Positions 29,415-36,398 of a stretch of 64,000 bases of DNA are shown one piece after another (positions within the stretch are counted from its first letter, which is position 1; each line of letters opens with the position of its first letter). A program made the position numbers and the translations under genes. Source of the DNA: Marinicauda algicola (GTDB taxonomy: Bacteria; Pseudomonadota; Alphaproteobacteria; Caulobacterales; Maricaulaceae); assembly GCF_017161425.1 (NCBI RefSeq), contig NZ_CP071057.1, positions 3,287,501-3,351,500 on the forward strand, in the 5' to 3' direction. Below the pieces are notes generated by a model. The model ran no database searches, had not been told where the DNA came from, and saw only the letters and a program-made list of their open reading frames with translations.

Positions 29415-29861
29415 ATGAGCGATGCGCAAACCCCCGAGGCCGGCCGCTGGACCGGGCCACTCCATCTCCTGCCCGTTCGGGTCTATTACGAGGACACCGA
29501 TTTCACGGGCGTGGTCTATTACGCCAACTATCTCAAGTTCTTCGAGCGCGGGCGTACCGACGCGCTGAGGACGGCCGGGGTAAGCCACGAGCAGCTGCTC
29601 CGCGCCGATCCCCCGCTCGGCTTCGCCGTGCGCAGGATCACCGTCGAATACGCCCTGCCGGCGCGCATCGACGACGCGCTCACGGTCGAGACCCGCTTCC
29701 TTGAGGCGCGCGGCGCGCGCATGGCCATCGCCCAGCGCATTCTGCGCGGGGACGATCTCATCGCCACGGCCGAGGTGGAAGCCGCCTGCATCGATCTCGA
29801 CGGCCGGCCGCGGCGGCTGCCGAAATCCGTTTCGCAGGCATTGGCGGCCAGGCTGGACTGA
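29415..29861 (+). CDS. ybgC: YbgC/FadM-type acyl-CoA thioesterase
   Basis: A 148-residue hotdog-fold thioesterase. The family signature is present: VRVYYEDTDFTGVVYYANYLKF with the catalytic Asp, FERGRTDALRTAG, GFAVRRITVEYALPARIDDAL. In many proteobacteria ybgC heads the tol-pal operon and lies just after ruvB; here no tol-pal genes follow. The ATG at 29415 lies 18 bases after cfa. It probably hydrolyses acyl-CoA or acyl-ACP in phospholipid metabolism. Confidence 0.92.
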   Translation: MSDAQTPEAGRWTGPLHLLPVRVYYEDTDFTGVVYYANYLKFFERGRTDALRTAGVSHEQLLRADPPLGFAVRRITVEYALPARIDDALTVETRFLEARGARMAIAQRILRGDDLIATAEVEAACIDLDGRPRRLPKSVSQALAARLD

Positions 29862-29884
29862 AGGGCTTCCCGCCCGGGAGTGGA

Positions 29885-29899
29885 CGTTATAATATAACG
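29885..29899. promoter_or_regulatory. Zur-like zinc operator overlapping a -10 box (DUF3299 side)
   Basis: CGTTATAATATAACG is a perfect 15-bp palindrome (odd centre) that matches the GTTATANTATAAC core known for the Zur zinc repressor. It contains TATAAT (29888-29893), the ideal -10 hexamer, so a bound repressor would block polymerase. It ends 24 bases before the DUF3299 lipoprotein start. Confidence 0.7.
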
Positions 29900-29923
29900 C
29901 CGCTCTCCGCAGAGGATAAGCCC

Positions 29924-30520
29924 ATGCCGCCCGGCTCCCATACCATGCTCAGATGCGCAGCCATGGCTCTCGCGCTGCTCGCTCTTGCGCTCGCGGGCTG
30001 CGGTCAGCCCAAGCCCGGGCATGCGCGCGCGCCCGAGCGCTTCGTGCCCGCGCCGCCGGGCGAGCCGGAACCGATCGTGTGGAGCGACCTGATCCCGGAC
30101 GAGGAGCTGGCCGAACTCGAACGCCAGATGAGCCTGATGCAGTACGCGATGCAGCCGGCGGCCGACCACGAGGAGTCCGCGCCGGCGGCGGCGCAGACCG
30201 GATCGTCGGCGGTGGTGAGCGAACTCGACGGGCTGCACATTCGCATGCCCGGCTACCTGCTCCCGCTGGATGCGGCCACGCGCGGGCGGGCGAGCGAGTT
30301 CCTGCTGGTCCCGTTCTACGGGGCCTGCGTGCATTATCCGCCCCCGCCGCCGAACCAGGTCGTCTATGTCGTGGCCGAAGAGCCGGTGTCGATCGGCGAG
30401 ATCTGGGAGGCGCGCTGGGTCGAAGGCGTGCTGGAAACCCGGATGGTGGAGAGCGAACTCGCCGACGCGGCCTACACGCTTTACCTGTCGCGCTCGGAAC
30501 TCTATCGGCCCGGGCGCTGA
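29924..30520 (+). CDS. DUF3299 lipoprotein of a zinc-regulated module (ZrgE-like)
   Basis: A 198-residue lipoprotein (signal LLALALAGCGQ, Cys near 26). The C-terminal half carries DUF3299 hallmarks: SELDGLHIRMPGYLLPLD, FLLVPFYGACVHYPPPPPNQVVYV and a closing YTLYLS. DUF3299 proteins occur in zinc-regulated clusters such as Vibrio zrg genes together with DUF2796 proteins. A Zur-like box lies upstream, and a DUF2796 gene and a ZIP transporter gene lie next on the other strand. The 3' end overlaps the DUF2796 gene by 19 bases. AGAGGATAAG stands before the ATG. Its biochemical role is unknown. Confidence 0.82.
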   Translation: MPPGSHTMLRCAAMALALLALALAGCGQPKPGHARAPERFVPAPPGEPEPIVWSDLIPDEELAELERQMSLMQYAMQPAADHEESAPAAAQTGSSAVVSELDGLHIRMPGYLLPLDAATRGRASEFLLVPFYGACVHYPPPPPNQVVYVVAEEPVSIGEIWEARWVEGVLETRMVESELADAAYTLYLSRSELYRPGR

Positions 30521-31098
30521 TCGAGATCGAGCCGGCTGCGTTGCGCGGTCAGCACGCCGAAAAAGGGCTCCCTGCCGAGCAGGGCGGCGGCCTCGATCCG
30601 CACGAGGCCCGGGAAGGCCTCGAAGACGGGCGCGAAGTCGGCATGGCCGAGCGCGCGCGGCGTGGAACAGGCGAAGCTCCATGCCGCGGCGATGTCGGCA
30701 TGCGATCCGCCGGCCGGTGCGCCCTCGCGTGAGAAGTGGTCGTGCGCGTGGTCGTGATGATCGTGGCCTGCCTGCCCGGAAGGGTCGTGGCCCTCGGAAC
30801 CGGGGCCGGAGAACTCGACGCCTGTGAGGGTGCAGCCGGCATCGGCGACAAAGCTCACGAGGGGGGCTCGCATGCGCGCCTCGACGGCCTCCAGCGCGGC
30901 GCGTTCGGCGGCATTCGCCGGTTCGCGTTCGAACCCCACGAGATCGCCCGCGGGCGCGATGAGATCGACGCGAAGCGTCCCGTCAGGAGCGAGCACGATC
31001 GCGGCTTCGCCCTGCCCGTGGACATGGGCCTGGGCGTGAACGGTCCCGGCCGGCAGCGCCAGGCACGCCAGCACGGCCAGCAGGCTAGTCGATCGCAT
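30502..31098 (-). CDS. DUF2796 zinc-binding periplasmic protein (ZrgA-like)
   Basis: A 198-residue protein with a Sec signal (LLAVLACLALPAGTVHAQ). The mature chain begins with the family pattern AHVHGQGEAAIVL. A His/Asp-rich stretch GHDHHDHAHDHF around residues 120-132 is a typical flexible zinc-binding loop, and CTLTGVEF and FACSTP hold two Cys residues. The C-terminal half has the usual FEAFPGLVRIEAA. It overlaps the end of the ZIP transporter gene by 14 bases and is therefore read with it from the Zur-box promoter at 31.9 kb. It probably delivers or stores zinc in the periplasm. Confidence 0.85.
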   Translation of the reverse strand: MRSTSLLAVLACLALPAGTVHAQAHVHGQGEAAIVLAPDGTLRVDLIAPAGDLVGFEREPANAAERAALEAVEARMRAPLVSFVADAGCTLTGVEFSGPGSEGHDPSGQAGHDHHDHAHDHFSREGAPAGGSHADIAAAWSFACSTPRALGHADFAPVFEAFPGLVRIEAAALLGREPFFGVLTAQRSRLDLDQRPGR

Positions 31099-31876
31099 GG
31101 TGGATCTCCCTCTCGGGCGGGAAGGGGCGGAAGTCCGGCCCTGCGGCGGCATGAGCGTGGACCGGATGGCCCCCTGTCACGAGGAGGCTCAGCGACAATC
31201 CGGCGGTCAGGCCGAGTGTCAGCGCGCCTGCGGCGCCGGCCGACGGGCGTTCCTGGAACGGGCGCAGGAGATGGCCGGTGACCACGTGCAGCAGCACGCC
31301 CGCGCTTGCCGCGGCGAGCGCGTCGATCGCCGCCGGGTCGACCTGCCTGGCGAACTCCCCGAACGCGGCCCCTCCGGTGAGGGTCGTCATGCCGGCCAGC
31401 GCGAAGCCTCCAAGGGCAGCCTGACCGGGGGCAAGCCCGGCGCGCTGCAGCAGGACGAATGCCGCGAGCGTCTCGGGAAGCTCGTGCGCGATCAGGGCCG
31501 GAAGACTTGCCCAGGACAGGGGGAGCGCTGCGACCGTGACGTGGACCGCCCCGTCGCCGAATGAATGGACCGCGAGCAGCGCCGGGCCGATCCACAGCGC
31601 CGCCCCGCTGCCTGCGCGTGCCGCGCCTGCGAACAAGGTGGCCGCCAGGAAGCCGAGCAGGAACCACGCGCCCGCCAGCGGGCTCGCGGACAGCGTTTCC
31701 GGCAGGAGGTGCAGGGCGAGCGTGGTGAGCAGAAGTCCCGCCGCCAGCAATTCGGCCTGAACGGTCAGTTCGCGCGAGATCAGCTTGCGAAGCGCAAGCG
31801 CTGCGATCGCGGTCGAGGCGCTGACGGCGACGGCAAAGCCGAGGGAGGCAGGCAGGATTTCGGCAGACCAGGGCAT
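31085..31876 (-). CDS. ZIP-family zinc/metal permease
   Basis: A 263-residue inner-membrane protein with about eight helices. The metal-site motifs of ZIP transporters are seen as HSFGDGAVHVT (helix 4, H-x-x-x-D-G) and AHELPETLAAFVL (helix 5, H-x-x-P-E), with LHLLPETL earlier. The C-terminal tail is His-rich (GGHPVHAHAAAG and REIHHAID). A Zur-like operator stands 6 bases before the ATG at 31876, so transcription is probably zinc-repressed and the message nearly leaderless. Uptake of Zn2+ is the likely role; it would take the place of the ABC permease found in related DUF2796 clusters. Confidence 0.85.
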   Translation of the reverse strand: MPWSAEILPASLGFAVAVSASTAIAALALRKLISRELTVQAELLAAGLLLTTLALHLLPETLSASPLAGAWFLLGFLAATLFAGAARAGSGAALWIGPALLAVHSFGDGAVHVTVAALPLSWASLPALIAHELPETLAAFVLLQRAGLAPGQAALGGFALAGMTTLTGGAAFGEFARQVDPAAIDALAAASAGVLLHVVTGHLLRPFQERPSAGAAGALTLGLTAGLSLSLLVTGGHPVHAHAAAGPDFRPFPPEREIHHAID

Positions 31877-31881
31877 GCAGC

Positions 31882-31896
31882 CGTTATGTTATAACA
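31882..31896. promoter_or_regulatory. Zur-like zinc operator (ZIP transporter side)
   Basis: CGTTATGTTATAACA contains GTTATGTTATAAC (31883-31895), matching the Zur core at all but one base, and the 14-bp window TATGTTATAACATA (31885-31898) is a perfect even palindrome. It lies 6 bases upstream of the ZIP start and is the partner of the box at 29885, so the two boxes bound the three zinc genes. Confidence 0.7.
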
Positions 31897-31924
31897 TACG
31901 TGGCTTGTCGACCGGTTTTTTCTC

Positions 31925-32506
31925 TCACCCCGTCCGGCTCTGGCCCGGTACCCATTTCACATCCCTCGCGCCATCGCCGTTGGCGATGCGGCTGGCGACG
32001 AAGAGGAGGTCGGACAGGCGGTTGAGATAGCGGATCACCGCGCCGTTCACCGGTTCTCCGGTCGAGGCCAGGGCGACGACGCGTCGCTCGGCCCTGCGCG
32101 TCACGGTGCGCGCAAGGTGCAGGCGCGCAGCCGCCTCGCTTCCCCCCGGCAGGACGAAGCTGTCGAGCGGCGCGAGGCGGGCGTTCAGGGCATCGATCTC
32201 GGTTTCCAGGCGCTCGACCTGGGCGTCGGTGACGCGCAGCGGCTCCCAGTCGAGTTTCTTGCCGCGGTCGGGGACGCACAGGTCGGCGCCAAGATCGAAA
32301 AGATCGTTCTGGATTCGCAGGAAGATCGCCTTTAGCGCCTCGTCTTTGCCGAGCGCGGCGATGGCGAGCCCTAGGGTCGCATTGGCTTCGTCGACCGTGC
32401 CGTAGGCTTCGACGCGCGCGTCGTGCTTGTCGACCTCGCTCATGTCGCCGAGCCGGGTGCGGCCGGTGTCGCCGGTCTTGGTGTAGATTTTCGTCAGGCG
32501 GACCAT
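31925..32506 (-). CDS. Cob(I)alamin adenosyltransferase, PduO type
   Basis: A 193-residue trimeric enzyme that makes adenosylcobalamin from cob(I)alamin and ATP. The N-terminal ATP site is clear as LTKIYTKTGDTGRTRLGD, followed by RVEAYGTVDEANATLGLA, FVLPGGSEAAARLHLARTVTRRAERRVV and the last YLNRLSDLLFVASR. The family and length are standard. It is the only adenosyltransferase here; cobST lie 5 kb away. It follows a small two-helix membrane gene by 32 bases. Confidence 0.93.
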   Translation of the reverse strand: MVRLTKIYTKTGDTGRTRLGDMSEVDKHDARVEAYGTVDEANATLGLAIAALGKDEALKAIFLRIQNDLFDLGADLCVPDRGKKLDWEPLRVTDAQVERLETEIDALNARLAPLDSFVLPGGSEAAARLHLARTVTRRAERRVVALASTGEPVNGAVIRYLNRLSDLLFVASRIANGDGARDVKWVPGQSRTG

Positions 32507-32537
32507 CGGCGCCCCCTTCTCGCTGGCGCCGGCCAGC

Positions 32538-32744
32538 CTAGCCGGAAAACACGCCGCGAAGCCAGAAGATGGCGACGATGATCAGGACCGCGATGAACTG
32601 GACCAGCACGCGCAGGCGCATGAGGCGGTTCGACCAGGAACGGCCGAACTCTCCGCCGCGGAACAGGGCGTAGATGCCGGCGACGAGGATCACGAGCACG
32701 ATCCCCATGGCGATGTAGAGCAGGATGTCGAGGGTCTGGATCAT
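32538..32744 (-). CDS. Small twin-transmembrane protein (HIG1-like)
   Basis: A 68-residue protein with two hydrophobic segments (about 5-26 and 46-65) joined by a basic loop (RGGEFGRSWSNRLMRLR). This shape matches the twin-TM/HIG1-domain proteins often encoded next to the PduO-type adenosyltransferase in alphaproteobacteria. Respiratory-complex assembly is a role known for HIG1 proteins in mitochondria; for this protein it is only inferred. The ATG at 32744 is chosen because the longer reading adds an unrelated basic tail. Confidence 0.75.
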   Translation of the reverse strand: MIQTLDILLYIAMGIVLVILVAGIYALFRGGEFGRSWSNRLMRLRVLVQFIAVLIIVAIFWLRGVFSG

Positions 32745-32882
32745 GGTGGCTGATCTAGGCCGATCGCGGCGCGGAGGCAATCGCGGCTGCGCACGCGACT
32801 GGACGGCAGTCACGAAATCGCACTCATTTTAGGGTTAAAAGCCGGACGACGATCGTTTATGGCGTTCGCACTGTCAAAACAC

Positions 32883-32900
32883 TTTAGCGACTCGGCTAAA
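32883..32900. promoter_or_regulatory. Dyad upstream of the second TetR gene
   Basis: TTTAGC-GACTCG-GCTAAA is a perfect 6+6 inverted repeat about 46 bases before the TetR ATG, within the AT-richest part of the 202-base gap between the divergent genes. It may be the autoregulatory operator of that TetR protein. Confidence 0.4.
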
Positions 32901-32946
32901 TCGTTTAAGTGAACGGTGTTCGCTGAATAGGACCCGGGGGCACCTC

Positions 32947-33573
32947 ATGCGAGGCGATGACAAGGCCAGGCGGATGACGCGGCGCGACATCCGGCGCGAG
33001 GCGACCAAGGCGGCGGTCATCGAGGCGGCCCGCGAAGTGTTTCTCCAGCGCGGATATGACGGTACCACGATCAAGCTCATCGCCGACGCTGCCGACGTCT
33101 CGCCGGGCACGGTGCTCAACGCCGCCCCGTCCAAGGCCGCGCTGCTGATCCAGATTCTCCAGGAAGAATACGAAGCGATCCAGGAGTCGCTGGACCGGCT
33201 GGAGCGTGCGCTGTCCGGCGATGTCGCCGACCGGCTGGTCGCCCTGATGCAGGCGACGCTGGAGGCCCAGACGCGGCACGGCGACCTTTTCGCGGCCGCG
33301 ATCGGACACGCCTGGCTCTGGAGCGATCCGGTCTACGACGAGACCTTCGGCCAGTTCGACATGGCATGGGCTGCGGTCCGGCGCGTGCTGGACCGGGGCA
33401 AGGCGGATGGCGAACTCAGCCCCAGCTGCGACATCGACCAGACTCTGACCGCGCTGCAGGACTTCTATCTCGGCGTCTTCCGCCGCCAGCGTCGCGAACG
33501 CATGGACGCCAGCCAGGCCGCCGCGCTCCTGCGCGCGCGTGTCGAACTGATGCTGGGCGGCTGCAAGCCCTGA
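32947..33573 (+). CDS. TetR/AcrR family regulator with unusual recognition helix
   Basis: A 208-residue protein. The first helices are typical (VIEAAREVFLQRGYDGTTIKLIADAADVS). In the recognition helix the usual aromatic pair of the family (pattern T-x-Y-x-x-F-x-S-K) is replaced, giving PGTVLNAAPSKAALL. That may mean altered DNA contacts. The C-terminal part has aromatic residues that could line a ligand pocket. The gene is divergent from the twin-TM gene and abuts, tail to tail, an EamA transporter gene via TGATCA. Target unknown. Confidence 0.82.
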   Translation: MRGDDKARRMTRRDIRREATKAAVIEAAREVFLQRGYDGTTIKLIADAADVSPGTVLNAAPSKAALLIQILQEEYEAIQESLDRLERALSGDVADRLVALMQATLEAQTRHGDLFAAAIGHAWLWSDPVYDETFGQFDMAWAAVRRVLDRGKADGELSPSCDIDQTLTALQDFYLGVFRRQRRERMDASQAAALLRARVELMLGGCKP

Positions 33574-34515
33574 TCAGCCGGTCCGCTCGGTCGGGGTGAC
33601 CGGGGGCAGGGGGCGGCGGACCCGCTGCGCGATATACACGCCTGCCAGCACCAACCCCGCACCGAGGATCTGGCTCGCGACGAGCGCCTCGCCGAAGATG
33701 ACCCATCCCGCCGCCGCCGCGACGACGGGCTGGACGAGGATGATCAGCGAGGCGAGGGCGGCCGGCACGCGTCCGAGGCCGAACGCGATCCCGCCCTGGC
33801 CGCCGGCGTGCACGACGATCCCGAGTACGAGGAGCGGCAGCCAGCCGGCGAGCGTGTCTGGCAGCAGGCGCTCGCCGAAGGCGAGAGCGACGACGAGTGT
33901 GATCACGGCCGCGATCGCGCTCGACCAGACCATGACGAGCGGGGCCGATGCGCCGCGTCTCGCCCAGTGGACGGACAGGATGTAGCTCGCATACCAGAAG
34001 GCGGTGAGCGCGGAGAGCAGATCGCCGGCCAGGCGCTCGGGCGCGAGGCGCACATTGGCTGCCGAGAGCAGGACCGCGCCCAGGAGCGCCACGCCGGCCG
34101 CGAGGGCGAAGCGCAGCGTGATGCGCTCCTTGAACAGCACCCAGCCCGCGATCGCGACGATGATCGGCGTGAGATTGGCGAGCAGGGTCGCGTTGGCGGC
34201 CGTCGTGATCTTGATGCCGGCATGCCAGAAGGCGAGATCGCCGGCGAAGAACACCCCCGCGAGCACGAGCGCGCGCCGGTCCGGCCGGCCGGCGGACGCG
34301 CCCTGCTGCCGGCGGGACATGGCGAGCCAGAGGGCGAGCGCGGGCAAAGCCAGGGTCAGGCGCCAGAAGGCGATCGCCTGGGGGCCGAGATCGGACAGCT
34401 TCACCATGATCGGCGCAAAGCCGATCAGCACCGCCGAACCGGCCAGTACCACGACGCCGAGCGCCATGCCGCGATCGCGGTCACGCTCGGAATGAGCCGG
34501 AAGGGGTTCAGCCAT
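33574..34515 (-). CDS. EamA/DMT-family transporter
   Basis: A 313-residue inner-membrane protein with ten predicted helices in two EamA repeats (about 25-150 and 165-300). Typical pieces are FWRLTLALPALALWL, NLTPIIVAIAGWVLFKERIT with its conserved Pro and Glu, and in the second repeat LIILVQPVVAAAAGWVIFGEAL. Drug/metabolite transporters of this type often export amino acids or nucleotides; the substrate here is unknown. The start at 34515 avoids a long basic tail. Confidence 0.88.
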   Translation of the reverse strand: MAEPLPAHSERDRDRGMALGVVVLAGSAVLIGFAPIMVKLSDLGPQAIAFWRLTLALPALALWLAMSRRQQGASAGRPDRRALVLAGVFFAGDLAFWHAGIKITTAANATLLANLTPIIVAIAGWVLFKERITLRFALAAGVALLGAVLLSAANVRLAPERLAGDLLSALTAFWYASYILSVHWARRGASAPLVMVWSSAIAAVITLVVALAFGERLLPDTLAGWLPLLVLGIVVHAGGQGGIAFGLGRVPAALASLIILVQPVVAAAAGWVIFGEALVASQILGAGLVLAGVYIAQRVRRPLPPVTPTERTG

Positions 34516-34602
34516 GGCGAGATCCAGCAAGGGGCGGTTGACGCGTTGTGGCATCGCTCGCGGGCAGGCGACAAGGCCCGCCATCGGCGCTAGTCTTCGA
34601 AG

Positions 34603-35397
34603 ATGTGCCGCCTGATCGCTCTTCTCGCCGTCGTCCTGACCGCCTGCACGGCCCCGCAATCGCGCGCCGCGGACGGCGAAGGCCGCGTCTATGACGCGGC
34701 GGCCGATGCGTCCGTTCAGGTGGATTCAGCACTTGCCGAAGCGCACGAACGCAATGTCAACGCTCTGATCGTCTTCGGTGCGAACTGGTGCCATGACAGC
34801 CGCGGGCTCGCCGACCGCCTGACCGGCGAGGGTCGGCTTGCCGAGCGCGCGGCGCGGGATTTCGCGGTGCGCTTCGTCGATATCGGCGAGCGCGACCGCA
34901 ATCTGGACCAGCTCGCGCGCTTCGGTGTCGAGTGGGTGTTCGGAACCCCAACCGTGGTGATCGCGGCGCCCGATGGGGCGCTTCTGAATGCGACGAGCGT
35001 ACACGACTGGCGCATGGCCGATTCGGCCGCGGAGGCCGACATCGCGGCCTATCTCTCGCGGTACTCGACGACCCCGGCGCCGCGGGGCCACGCCCATGCC
35101 GACATCGACGCGCTGGTCTCGCTCTGGGAGCCGCTTGCGGCGCGCCTCGCCGAAATCGAGGCGGCCGAGGAGCCCGCGGAAATCGCCGAGCGCCGGCGCG
35201 CTTACGCGACCGGCTATGCCCGCTCGCGCGCCCGGGCCCTGATGGGGGAGTGGGAGAGCGAGCACGGCGCGATCGCCGACAGCGCCGCGCTCGAGGATCG
35301 CGATCCCGCGCTCGACCGCACCGGCGAGATCGCGGCGCGCTTCGCCGGGATCGAGCGCATCGCGCCGGAACGGTTCAGCCCGACCGGAGCGCAGTGA
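34603..35397 (+). CDS. Thioredoxin-fold lipoprotein with a CxxS motif
   Basis: A 264-residue protein with a lipoprotein signal (IALLAVVLTACTA, Cys near 15). The mature part has a thioredoxin fold: LIVFGANWCHDSRGLADRL contains CxxS (C-H-D-S) instead of CxxC, and VFGTPTVVIAAPDG holds the conserved cis-Pro. This residue change points to a monothiol or non-oxidoreductase role. A C-terminal helical tail follows from about residue 150. It is divergent from the EamA gene and ends one base before the next convergent gene. Confidence 0.8.
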   Translation: MCRLIALLAVVLTACTAPQSRAADGEGRVYDAAADASVQVDSALAEAHERNVNALIVFGANWCHDSRGLADRLTGEGRLAERAARDFAVRFVDIGERDRNLDQLARFGVEWVFGTPTVVIAAPDGALLNATSVHDWRMADSAAEADIAAYLSRYSTTPAPRGHAHADIDALVSLWEPLAARLAEIEAAEEPAEIAERRRAYATGYARSRARALMGEWESEHGAIADSAALEDRDPALDRTGEIAARFAGIERIAPERFSPTGAQ

Positions 35398-35398
35398 G

Positions 35399-36394
35399 CT
35401 ACTCCGTTTCGATCAGACGGAAGCTCAGGAGCAGGGTACGCTGATCGGCGTTGTAGTTATCGTCGGAGATCAGGAAGAGGCGCGGCTCGCCGGCGATCTC
35501 GGCGATGGCGGCGCCCTCGATGTTGTCCACCGTCATGTCCGGCTCGAATTCGGCGAGAAGCTCCGGGCCTTCGGCTGCCGAATACGTGCCGCTCACGCGC
35601 AGATCCTCCTCGCCCAGCCGGCTGATGCGGATGCGGTTGCCGATCTGGCGCGACCAGAAGCGCTGGATGGCGATGAGTTCGTCCTCGCCCGCGCGGGCGA
35701 GGCCGGTCAGGCCGAACCCGTCGGTCAGGCGCACGCTGTGCGCGACCGCGTCGTCGGCGGTGATGCGCCAGACGGTATGCGGCTGGCCCTCCACGATCGG
35801 GTATTCGACCGCAGCCCATATCCCGTCCCCGGCCGGCGCGAGCGCCTCGATGCCGCCATTCTCCCGCAGCCGGTTGAGCCCCGGCGGCGTGTTGAAGGGT
35901 TCGGGCTCGGCGGTTTCGATTCCCGACCAGTCCTCGCCGATCGTGTAGACGAGAACGCGGTGCTCGCGCTCGAACGAGACCGCGTAGCGGCCTTCCCCGA
36001 GCGGGGCGAGACCCTCGGCATCGGCGTGGTCGCCCTCCACCGGCTCGCCCTCGCGGCCCAGCATGGGCGCCAGGCGGGCACCGGCGAGGCCGGTCAGTTC
36101 GCCCTCGGCATCGTGGACCAGTCGGGCCGTGAGCCAGTAGCCGCCGTCGGAGATCGCGAGCAGCCGCTCGCCGTCCGGCGACACCTCGATCGCGGACCAG
36201 CCGCCGAAAGCGCGTGCGGGAGAGGCGATCTCGATCCCGCCGGCATAGGAGAGGGCACCGATATTGCGCCGGCCGGGGTCGTCCGGGAAGAGGACGACGG
36301 GGGTGATCTCGAGCTGAAGCTCCTGCGCCTCGCGCTCGCCGCACGCGGTCAGGGTGAGACCGAGCAGGGCAAGGGTGAGGGGTCGCAGCAGCAT
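35399..36394 (-). CDS. Esterase-like activity of phytase family lipoprotein
   Basis: A 331-residue lipoprotein (signal LALLGLTLTACGE, Cys near 18). The chain is a beta-propeller-like protein of the phytase-like esterase family: FGGWSAIEVSPDGERLLAISDGGYW, DAEGLAPLGEGRYAVSFEREHRV, NGGIEALAP and DNIEGAAIAEIAGEPRLFLISDDN are the repeated strand motifs. In alphaproteobacteria a gene of this family often follows cobT, as here (4 bases after its end). Substrate unknown. Confidence 0.8.
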   Translation of the reverse strand: MLLRPLTLALLGLTLTACGEREAQELQLEITPVVLFPDDPGRRNIGALSYAGGIEIASPARAFGGWSAIEVSPDGERLLAISDGGYWLTARLVHDAEGELTGLAGARLAPMLGREGEPVEGDHADAEGLAPLGEGRYAVSFEREHRVLVYTIGEDWSGIETAEPEPFNTPPGLNRLRENGGIEALAPAGDGIWAAVEYPIVEGQPHTVWRITADDAVAHSVRLTDGFGLTGLARAGEDELIAIQRFWSRQIGNRIRISRLGEEDLRVSGTYSAAEGPELLAEFEPDMTVDNIEGAAIAEIAGEPRLFLISDDNYNADQRTLLLSFRLIETE

Positions 36395-36398
36395 GGGT

